A stretch of 64,000 bases of DNA from the NCBI RefSeq assembly GCF_002288925.2, contig NW_022098076.1:67559964-67623963 (forward strand), written 5' to 3'. Of this stretch, positions 1 through 24,067 are shown one piece after another. This DNA comes from Delphinapterus leucas. Taxonomy: Eukaryota; Chordata; Mammalia; Artiodactyla; Monodontidae. How positions within the stretch are numbered: position 1 is the stretch's first letter; each line of letters starts with the position of its first letter. Both the position numbers and the translations under genes were made by a program. The notes under the pieces were generated by a model. The model searched no databases and had not been told where the DNA came from. It was given only the letters and a program-made list of their open reading frames with translations.

Positions 1-15099
<15,099 letters not shown>

Positions 15100-15165
15100 C
15101 TTTACAATTTCTAATCACCCCAACTCCTCTCAATCTTGCAGACTCAGCTGAGTGCAGTTTATCTC
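15100..15165 (-). other. IDH1: IDH1 exon 2 (non-coding leader, 66 nt)
   Basis: On the minus strand the exon starts after a TTGTTTTAG acceptor and ends GTAAAG before GTGAGA. Its sequence (GAGATAAACTGC...GTCTGCAAGATTG) resembles the second leader exon of human IDH1. It contains no ATG, so translation starts in exon 3. Confidence 0.8.
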
Positions 15166-16183
15166 CTAAAACAAATCAAAAAAGGGAAGAGAAAGGTAAG
15201 GTACAAGGCACTCCTGTCAGGAGAATTTAGCTGATTTCAATACGGGCCAGGCAACCCGGTTTGTCTGGTTTAAAGTACAGTGCTGAGTGTACCAGGCGGG
15301 GCAAAGGGCAGTTTTAGGTCCGCAGGCACCTTTCAAATAAAGTAAATATCTCTGCACACACTGGAGGGTGCGTCCGTGGGGAGTCCCGGGTTCGTCGTCC
15401 GTTAGCTAGTCTTGGGGTTTTGCACGTCCTTAGGGGACGCTGTGACCAGCGGGCTCATGGCCTGCATGCGTCCTTGTGGCCACTGTGCAAGAGGGCTGCA
15501 TCCGAAGCTGGCTCGGTTTCTCCTTCCAGGTCTCCACGTCCGCCTCTTCCCCCCCAGGTGCCGGGACCTTTAAAACCCGGGCGCCAGGAACAGGCCGAAG
15601 GACGCCTCCTCCAGAACTGGAGAAGCTGGCGGCGGCGTGGTTTCCTCCACTCTCACTCCGCCCCCGACCGCCACCAGGTGGCCTAGCTAACGCCCCTCGC
15701 CGCCCCCCTTCAGGCTCCCCAGGCGGACGCATCCAGCTCGCCGCACCGCCAGTCCCAGCAGCCCAAGGTCGATGCACACTCCCAAGTCCTCCAGCTCCCG
15801 AGGCCGCACGTTTTCTTCCCCGTAAACGCAAGACTTCGACTTCCACGCGTCCCTGCATCCTCCCACCCCGATTTTCCTTTCTGTTGCAGACTTGGCCTTC
15901 CGTCTGTCATGGCATGCAACCTTCCGCCGCCCGGTTTTCGTCCTCCCTTTCCTAAGAGCGGGCCTTCTACACATCCAGGCATCCAGCACCTTCTTCCTCC
16001 CCATTTCCAAAACCACGCCCAATACCTGGATTTCTTTCCCCTGCCTTGCGACCACGACTCGCCGCTAAGTTGCCCCTACCATACCCAAGATCTGAGCTTC
16101 CTTCCTTTTTCCCACTCCAGCTATTGACAGAGCCTCCCCACAAAAGCCAGGGGCCGGAGACGCCCTTCGAAGCCTGCGGTTAC
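15166..16183 (-). other. IDH1: IDH1 intron 1 (GC-rich)
   Basis: The 15390-16183 part is GC- and CpG-rich and looks like the downstream shoulder of the promoter island. The open frames here on both strands lack any recognisable protein features and look like a by-product of base composition. Confidence 0.75.
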
Positions 16184-16320
16184 CTGCAGGAGAAGGTACG
16201 CTGGCGATGACCCGGGAACGCCACAGCCCTCACACGGTTAACCCCACAAGCGCACACTCTGGCAATCCCAGCTGTGCTCCAGCTGTTTCGGCCTCTGACA
16301 CGGCCTCTGCAGAAACCGAG
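16184..16320 (-). other. IDH1: IDH1 exon 1 (non-coding leader)
   Basis: The minus strand resembles the human IDH1 leader: it begins near GGTTTCTGCAGAG (16305-16317) and ends CTGCAG before a GTAACC donor whose GT is at 16183-16182. The upstream end is approximate because transcription starts cannot be seen in DNA. There is no ATG in the leader. It lies in the GC-rich island. Confidence 0.75.
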
Positions 16321-16870
16321 AGCTGGAACGGTCGCGCTTCCAGGCTTTTGTCCAGACCCAGGCCCGGCCCCCTCAGTCCACCTCCCGGAGCTCCGCCCCT
16401 GCCCCGTCGCCAATCGCCGCGCGCTGACCCGCTGAGATGGGCGGGGCCAGGGGCCAGGGGCGGGTCCCGGAAGACTAGGTCGAATTCCGCGGCGAATTCC
16501 AAGCGCTCGAGGTGGGGAAGGGCTTGCAGCGCCTTTGGAGTCGGCCGCCACTGCTCTACGGCAGAAGGACGAGATTGCCACCTGCAGGCTGGGGAGCAGG
16601 GCACGCCTGGGCTGGTCTTCTGAATCCTCCGCCGCGAAGGGGCCCCCCGGGCTTTGTAACAACCTAGGGCCCGGCGGAGTGAGTTTCCACGTCTGCAATA
16701 AAGGCAAACCGGGGACGGCGCGGCTCGGACCGATCCCCTTCCCTGCGCGCCCCGGCTGTGTGGTAGACTGGAACGCGCTTGGACAGAAGGAAAAGTGCCC
16801 TGGGCAAGCGTGACATCGCTTTGGGGGCTTCGCGCAGCTGGACTGCAAAGGGTTGAACAGTTGCACAAGC
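16321..16870 (-). promoter_or_regulatory. IDH1: IDH1 promoter / CpG-rich island
   Basis: The sequence is GC- and CpG-rich. On the minus strand just upstream of exon 1 lies GTGGACTGAG (16381-16372), one base from the SREBP element GTGGGCTGAG that I recall being reported for human IDH1. GC boxes sit at 16393-16406 and 16439-16447, and CCAAT is on the plus strand at 16410-16414. No TATA box is obvious. The GC-rich stretch also continues downstream into intron 1 (to ~15.4 kb). Confidence 0.7.
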
Positions 16871-18139
16871 AGGCATGGTACAGTAAATTTCCGCCACCGC
16901 CGATGACTAAGTCTTTAGAGCTTCGGTATCTATAATTTCAATTACTACTGAGTACTATAAATAAACGCTGTCGTCATTTGCATTAGAAGATAAGGATAAT
17001 GAGATTATTATCTGGGTTCCAGAGAAGTTCAAATAAAGATCGGAAGTCTTAGAGAACAGTGGATTAAAAAAAAATTCTGTCCTCTGCAGGGGATTATTTT
17101 TTGTGTATTCCTTACTCTTGAAAACATGCAAGGCGGGGGAGAAGTATTTTAGATCGTGATTTGTAGGATAATCGCATGCTTGGTCCAGGATTCAATGCCC
17201 CCAAGTTTAGTTTTTAAAATTATCTCTAATATCGGGTTATTATTATTACTCTTATGAAGGGTACTATGCGAGGTGCATTTTGGTCACTAGAGGGCACTGG
17301 TATTTTTCCCAAGAGAAAAGGAAGAAGGAAAGCATACGCAGCCTCGCGCTTGTTGATTATTGAGATGGATTAACTGAAAGTAGCGGTCACTTCCATTTAT
17401 TCCTATAGAACTGATTATAGAGGTATATGGTCTTGTATTTTCATCTCTAATTTGAGACTCCAAATCACCTGAGATTGTAAATTTACTGTATATTATATCA
17501 GGCTCACGTTATTACCCCTTGTCCACTGCTAAAATTATTTATATTCATTCTTGTTCCAGAAAGGATTTAGAGCAACCTTCAAGATACATACAGTATAGCA
17601 CGACAAAGGACATTGAATATAGGTGAGGAAAAGACAGAATAAATACAGGAAATTGTACAGAACCAAGGTGAGTTTAATCACAAAATGTATTCCATCAAAT
17701 CCCAAACAGTGCCGAAAGGGGGGGCTACAAATTTGGCTCTAAGCCAATGTGGGAGGAAAGGTAACAGCGTTACCTTTCTAAAAATCTAAAACAGCGTTTC
17801 CTAAGTCAGTAATGTAGGAAGTACTTTTCAACTGAAAAGTTTTTTTGTAGATCCCGAGCAGTGACTTATATTAATATATACAGATATATGCTCCTTATGC
17901 TGATAGCTCTCATACAACTATAAAATAACAAACTTATAGACAAAATGACTAGAAGCAAAACTATAAAAAATATATTACCATTGTCAACATTAATTAAATG
18001 TAACAAACGATGTTTGGCTGAAATTAAATTACTGCTTGCAATTTGAATATAAAACTCACTGCTTACATTCTGGTTCTTTTGAATTTAGCTTGGCTTTTCC
18101 ACTGGATGCCATGTGAGGATTCATTTAGAACACCAGTCT

Positions 18140-18380
18140 TCCAGACTCACAGACATAGAGAACAGACCTGTGGTTGCCAAGGGGGAGAGTGGGTGGGGTT
18201 GGAAGGGATTGGGAATTTCGGGTTAGCACATGCAAACTATCATGTATAGGATGGATAAACAGCCAGGTCCTACTGTATATCTCAGGGAACTATATTCAAT
18301 ATCCTGTGATAAAACAGATTAGAAAAGAATATAAATAAGAATGTATACACCTGTATAACTGAATCACTTTGCTGTACAGT
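18140..18380 (+). mobile_element. L1 3' end fragment
   Basis: Artiodactyl/cetacean-type L1 3' region: CAGACATAGAGAACAGACC, GTGGTTGCCAAGGGGGAGAG, GGAACTATATTCAATATCCT, and GTATAACTGAATCACTTTGC. No open frame remains. Confidence 0.75.
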
Positions 18381-18612
18381 GGGCGATCTTTACTGGGCTA
18401 TCTATTCTGTTCATGTGATCCCTTGGTCTAATTTATACTTTATTGTATGTTTATGAAATATTAACATCACCAGGCTAACTACAAGAGGGGGGAATTTTTT
18501 TGCTTGTCTTTGTTTCTGGAAGGCATAGACTTGAGCACGTTCACGGGTTAAGGAGGAAGGAGTCATTGGAAAAAGAGAGGTTGAAGAGAGGGCACAAACT
18601 TCTGTAATAGGG

Positions 18613-18668
18613 AAGACGCTTTGTACTCTATTATGAGTTAAAGACACTTTGTACTCTATTATGAGTTA
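18613..18668. repeat. 28-bp tandem duplication
   Basis: Two adjacent 28-bp units (18613-18640 and 18641-18668) differ at one base (AAGACGCTTTG versus AAGACACTTTG). It lies directly beside the LTR. Confidence 0.9.
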
Positions 18669-18679
18669 ATCACTAAAGA

Positions 18680-19062
18680 AATGTCGCCTGTAAGCTTAAA
18701 TTATACATAATGGCCCATCTCTGGGAATCCTGCCTCCCAGGTAATGAGCATTAAGCTAAAATACCTTTGTTTAGCTCACAGGAGACATCCTGACCAGGCG
18801 GACCTGTGGATGACTGCAGGGAGGAAGAAATTAACACATCTTTTATGGAGGCTGACTGGAACCAGGAAATGTTTGACTTCACTCCCTCCCCTTTTAGTAT
18901 AAAAGAAGCCTGAATTCTAACTCAGGCAAGATGGTTCTTTGGGGGCACGAGTTCACCATCTTCTTGGTTTGCTGGGTTTCTGAATAAAGTCGCTTGCCCC
19001 AACACCTCGTCTCTCGATTTATTGGCCTGTCGCGCTGCCAGCAGTTGGAGCTTGGACTTGGT
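18680..19062 (+). mobile_element. Retroviral solo LTR (ERV2/ERVK-like)
   Basis: U3-R-U5 layout: a TATA-like AGTATAAAAG at ~18895, GAATAAAG as the polyadenylation signal at ~18982, and the U5 phrase CTCGTCTCTCGATTTATTGG, ending GGTGACA. No primer-binding site or coding region follows, so it is a solo LTR. It begins TGTCGCC. It lies in PIKFYVE's transcriptional direction, about 1.2 kb upstream of that promoter. Confidence 0.65.
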
Positions 19063-20039
19063 GACACTCCCAGGGAAGAGAGGAGAGACTGGATTGAGAG
19101 CTGGGAAGATTGAGCAGAAGAGGCTCTTTTCTCCCAGAAATGAGGGCAGGAGTCAGGCCAGGGTGGATGTGAATGCAGGTAAATGTGATTGGGGTGGTTA
19201 GGTAGTTAGGGATCGCACCCAGCACCTCGGCTATTTCACTCAGGTAGATGAGATTCTCTTGCTGAGAATGATAGTAAAGATGGTGTTGGTGCGGAATAGC
19301 AGTAGTGAAGAATGGAAGAGGAAGTTGACTGCTGACTCCTAGGGAGATTGCTGAGGGTCTCAGCTAAGAGTGGTGACTGGCATTGATACTGCTATCAGCC
19401 TTCAGGCTTCGATGCTACTCTCCAGTGGCTGAAAAGACCCAGCTCAAGGAGAAATGGGTAGGAACTTGCCAAAACTCTTGGGGGAAATGGGTCTGCAGAA
19501 TTTAACTAAAACAGCACCTCACTTTGGGTTTCACTTCCTTTCTGACTGCCCCTGCCAAGTCCCGCAATCCTGTCAGCAGGTTTTGGTATGTTCTCTTCAG
19601 CTAATGGCAAAACACTCTAGCAGGACAAAATGATGGCTAATGCTAGCCAGGCTGAGCAATACGGGGCTTGGTAACTTTATTTGCGCCAGTCTTTGCAACA
19701 CAAAACTTGAGTGAAAAAAATAGCTATAGAGCTAACATCACTTATTCCGGATTAGACATTGTGCCAAATGTCTACAAACATTTACGTACAATGTTTTACT
19801 TAATCTTCAAAAAACTATCTGTGAAGAGTACTATCATTAGCTCCGTTTTACAGATTAGAGGCCTGGAGCCTAAAGAAATTGGTAATTTAAGGTAACTTGG
19901 CTAGTTATTGGCGTAGTCACCCAAGTCTGATAACAACATTCGCTTTAGGCACAAGTGTTATGCAAGCGAGTATCAGTCCGTAAGAACGCTGAGCGCGGTA
20001 ACATATTATGAGTGCCCATATCATCGGACACATACGGTA

Positions 20040-20320
20040 ACCGCAGTCCAGCCAGCACCCATCCGGTGACCCCGCACACTTGACGCTCACGCGCGCAGTC
20101 GCCGTGGCTTCCTCTAGGAAGGCTGAGGCGGCCTAATCTCGGTCAAGGTGTTGAGCACGACTCTATCTGGGTTGGACTCCTTCTGCCTGAGCGTCTGATC
20201 CGAACGTCGTGCGGGCGGAGCAGGGAGGGCGGAGCCGGCGCCCGGGAGAGTTACGGATTGGAGGGGAGGAGGAACAGAGGGCGGATCCTGGGGGGGGCGG
20301 ACGAGAGAAGCCGCAGCAAC
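20040..20320 (+). promoter_or_regulatory. PIKFYVE: PIKFYVE promoter / CpG-rich island
   Basis: This TATA-less GC-rich stretch leads into the first exon. GC-box-like GGGCGG motifs lie at ~20214-20232 and an inverted CCAAT box (ATTGG) at 20257-20261. The island continues to ~20700. Placement rests on composition and on the downstream gene; no start site can be read directly. Confidence 0.65.
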
Positions 20321-20466
20321 CATGTAAGCAGCTTTGCTTCCTGCCGCAACCGCCGGCTGCCTGAGAATCGCGGTGCTGGGCTCTGAAGCTTCCTTCCTGT
20401 GCTTGGGCCCGGTGAAGCGGGGGCTGGGGTGGAGGGTGGCCGGCGGGGCCGCGGCGGGAGGCGCAG
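20281..20466 (+). other. PIKFYVE: PIKFYVE exon 1 (non-coding, boundaries inferred)
   Basis: The coding start is in the next exon, whose acceptor is at 23885-23886, so a non-coding exon must lie upstream. The best donor in the island is GGCGCAG|GTAAGG (exon end 20466). An alternative is AACCAT|GTAAGC (exon end 20322). If the 20466 donor is used, the leader contains ATGTAA, a start codon followed at once by a stop, at 20322-20327. The 5' end is a guess. Confidence 0.5.
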
Positions 20467-23400
20467 GTAAGGGAGGGGGCTGGCGCGCGGCCGGCTGGGC
20501 CTGAGAGTGGGGAAGAAGGCGGGTTTAGGAAGGTTTGGGGCCGGAGCGGAGGGGAAGTCTGAAGTGAAGGCGAGAGCTGGGGCTTCGCAACCGCGGCTGC
20601 GGCCGAGGCTGGGCAAGGAAGGGCAGAGAACCTGTGCCCGCATTCAGGCGGCTCCCTTGATTCCCCGGCTGCCCCTTGTCTGGCGAGTGGGGAAGGGAGC
20701 CGGGTAGGGCTGTTCTGGAAGAGGTTTCCTTGGAAGCATTTGAAGTTCTCTTGGTCCTCTCTTGTCCCGTGTACTTGAACTTATTTCGGAGGTGCATAGT
20801 CCAGTTCCTCCTCCCTCTGATGGATAAGCTCCGAGCCTGTGTTTCAGAGGTGTATACATAGACGGGACAAGAAAGTTGCTCATCTGCAGAAACGGTACCG
20901 GTAGTAGGGTTTATATACTTCCTTAAATGCTTGCCTCTGCTCTTTGAGGCTATTCCATTTGTACCTATGTTTAAAAGTCTCTTGAGAAGACTTGATTTCC
21001 CAGTTAGTATTTTCCCCTTGTTTAGAACGTTCCCAACAAAAGGATGAGAGTGGAATATTTTTAGGAATTAGGGGTCTTATGTTCTATGTAGAAGTCACTG
21101 TTAAGGCATTCAAGAAATATGAGAAATGCTGGAATTCTGTTTTAGTCAAGTTATTCCTGTTTATCTGGTGTATTTATTATATTATCCCGTACTGATTCAG
21201 TGCATCCTTGACAGTAGAGGTGGTCTCTTGGTATATTGTAGTGTCTTATTTCTGATTTATTTGAATCTTGTTTTTTGGCACTCCCACTATCAGGATTGTT
21301 ACAAAAAAGTTCTTAGTTTCTTTCCGTTAGATTCGAGTTTGTGACAAAGAAGGGCAGGTTAAGTTTCTTTTGCAGAGCAAGACTACTTTCCTGTGTCTTC
21401 TCTTTTTCTTCTTTCTGGGAAGAATAATATGGATCATATGGTTTTCCTTTAGAAAACCTCCATCTGTTGGTACGTTGATCAAAAATTGAACAAAAAAAAT
21501 CTTTGTAGATGGAAACTAACATTTCTAGTATTCAGCTGTCCTGCATTGTTAGATATATTTTGAGTATTAAAAAAAACACTGTACTTAGAAATGACTGAAC
21601 TGATACTTGCATTTTTCTGTTTGCTAAAATTTTGGTTTGGCTGGTAGAGCAGGCTTATTTTCTAAATTTCAGTTCTTGACAGGGCTTTTGATAGTGCTGA
21701 GTGGGTCTGCGTATACTAGTCGCATTCAAGTGAGAAGAGGCAGAGTGCTGGTGATATATGAGAGGTCTTTGAATGAGTAAGTGAATGCTTCTAATTACCT
21801 CTCAGATAGGAAAGAATCCTAGTTTATATCACAGACAGTTAGTTATTAAGCTACCACAGAATAAGAGTTGTAAGGTAGTTTTTTCAGAGTCCTGGTATTA
21901 TTATGTAGTTATTAACTGTGTGATTGTATTGTTTTAGAAACTACACTGGTGGGTGTTTTCTTGGTAATTTTTATCCTCACGTCTTCAAAACCTAATAAAA
22001 GTTTCTACATGGGTGACCCTTAGGTGTGATGCTAAGACTCTTTAGGAAGGTTGCTAACTCTCACATTACTTGCGTCAAAGTAGAATGTAGGATGTTCTCT
22101 GAGGCCTTCAGGTTGTTACTGCTATCACATTATTCTTTCTCTCCAGGACCCTCTTTTTTTTTTTTCCTCTTTTTACCTTTTTGAATTTACACTTGATCAA
22201 TCACCAGCTGATTTCCCAGTCCCTTATGCTGGAATATGGGTTGTCAAGACACTTTAGAAGGACGTGTCCTTTCCCTCTTTCCTTCTTCCTCTTCTCCCCC
22301 CCCTTCCTCCTCTTCTTCCTCTTCTCCTTCCTCTTCTTTTTCTTCCCCCTCCCTCCATTCCAATAAACATTTGTTGCCGAAATTCTCCTCATCAGTGGTT
22401 TTATTTTTGCTTTGTTTAATTAATAATCAATTAACGTTTTAATTTGGCAGTGTCCTGAGTAGTTAGAATTCAGGTAGACCAGAATTGAAAGTCTGGGAAG
22501 AGCTACAAGATAATTTTGCTCTAAAGACTAATTCTGTGCCTCTTATGGGCAAGCACTTTGCTAAAAGTGCTTCACATATACTGTCCCACTTAATCACACT
22601 AAGATTCAGTTTCCACTATGTAAAATGAAGATGGTAATACATATCTCACAGGGCTCTTACCCAAGTTTACTCAACGAAGATATTTCAGAGTCAGAATTTG
22701 AAACCAAGAGTGTCTGCCTTCAAAACCAATGCAAGCTCGAAATATCTCTTTAATTAAAAGAAGAAATAATTAAATAAAATGCTGCCCGCAGGAAAAAATA
22801 AAGAGTAATTCTGGGGTAAAACTTGGCATCTAGTTACAGCTCTACCACTGACTAGCTACGTGCCCCTCGAGAAAGTTGTTTTGGGTTCAGTGTACATTGG
22901 TTGCTTCAGAGGTAAAATGTAGTAATAAGCCCAGCTCTGTATCTTTCAGGCTTTTAGAAAAATGAAATGAGATGGTAGATAGGATTTTGAAAGTGAAAAA
23001 AGCATTTTGTAAGAGTGTAGTGTCCTCCTTGTAAATATAAATTAGATTACAAGCTATAGCATTTTAATGAGTTATGCATAATTCATGGTCTTCTCTTTGA
23101 AGTATTAATCAATATGGCAGAAAATAGACATCAGTGCTTTTCTGTTACCTGCATCTGGTGATGTGGTTAGCTTTACAGCTTTGGTTGAATTATAATTTTT
23201 GGTTGTTAAAAAGAAAAGCCTGTTAAGATCTTCATTTTAATGCCTATATGAATTGAGGCTTAAAAGGAGAAAAACCAGGCTCCTGTGCCTAGGAAGACAT
23301 ATGATGGGGATCAGTCAGCTTGTGGATTTGGATAGTTCTTATAGGTGATGAGGCATAGTTTGAGGTAACTTTTGAGGTTATACAGAAATGTCGTTAAGGG

Positions 23401-23886
23401 ATGACTATTTCGTTTCCTGTTCTTGGAAATACTCGTTTTTTATATTTTTTTGAAAGAAAACATTGAAATAAGTAAAATAAAACTTTGAGGAATTTGTATG
23501 CTTGTGTAAAACCAGTTTTCCTCTTTAAAAAGCTATTTTTCCAAAAAAGTCTTAAAATGAAAACTATATAAATCATGTGAAAATCCTCTTTTTTCCTTTT
23601 TGCCTGCTCACATTTATGCCTTACCTTCAAATTTTTAATAATTTTGGTATTTTTCTGTATTTGAATAGTAATTTTGAAAATGAGATTGACTATATGTTCC
23701 TAGTTTTAGATAACTGAGACTCTTCCTTATGATCTAGACTTCAGTGTTTTCAAGTCTTAACTTGGAGTGTATGCTGAGCTAGATTTGAATGTTTGAAGTC
23801 AGATTTCTAGATATTTGGATGCTGTTTGGAATCAACCTTTGGGCTTCCTGAGGAACTTACTTTTGCTTATTTCTTTTGTTTATTAG
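20467..23886 (+). other. PIKFYVE: PIKFYVE intron 1
   Basis: It begins GC-rich (to ~20700), then becomes A/T-rich. It holds a pyrimidine-rich tract (22260-22356) and a MIR-like stretch near 22530-22640. No other gene or young repeat is recognised. Confidence 0.75.
22260..22356. repeat. Polypyrimidine (CTT/CCT) tract
   Basis: Nearly 90 bases of C and T (CCTCTTCTTCCT-type units) on the plus strand. It is a homopurine-homopyrimidine stretch able in principle to form triplex DNA. Confidence 0.85.
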
Positions 23887-24067
23887 ACTCATGAAATGGC
23901 CACAGATGATAAGACGTCCCCTACATTGGACTCTGCTGATGATTTGCCTCGATCTCCTACTAGTCCTTCTCACCTCACACACTTTAAACCTTTGACTCCT
24001 GATCAGGACGAACCTCCTTTTAAATCCGCCTATAGTTCTTTTGTAAATCTCTTTCGATTTAACAAAG
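23887..24067 (+). CDS. PIKFYVE: PIKFYVE exon 2 (start codon, residues 1-58)
   Basis: Acceptor TTTATTAG, ATG at 23896-23898, donor AACAAAG|GTAAGA. It encodes [20 protein letters not shown], a disordered Ser/Pro-rich start that ends NLFRFNK. Human has Asn where this copy has the first Asp of ADDLPRS. An upstream, out-of-frame ATG lies at 23891. Confidence 0.97.
23891..23995 (+). promoter_or_regulatory. PIKFYVE: Upstream ORF overlapping the PIKFYVE start
   Basis: An ATG five bases before the main ATG opens a different frame. It reads 34 codons, including a hydrophobic run ([16 protein letters not shown]), and stops with TGA at 23993-23995 inside the coding region. Its context (C at -3, A at +4) is weak, while the main ATG has G at -3 and G at +4. 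Leaky scanning would therefore favour the main start. Confidence 0.5.

Larger units (their letters stand above)
16871..20039. other. IDH1-PIKFYVE intergenic region
   Basis: It holds an L1 3' fragment (18140-18380), a 28-bp tandem duplication (18613-18668) and an LTR (~18680-19062). No protein gene is visible. 19063-20039 is unassigned unique-looking sequence. Confidence 0.8.

Noticed and set aside
15430..15955. Long open frames (142 and 159 codons) in the GC-rich IDH1 intron 1
   Set aside because: Pro/Arg/Ser-rich translations without domains, overlapping on both strands in a CpG-rich stretch; stop codons are rare there by composition.
16180..16866. 228- and 212-codon frames across the IDH1 promoter and exon 1
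   Set aside because: They run through the leader exon and the promoter in two frames; no homology, and the known leader is non-coding.
16321..20280. A protein-coding gene between IDH1 and PIKFYVE
   Set aside because: No frame has recognisable domains or plausible splice structure; the content is repeats plus two promoter islands.
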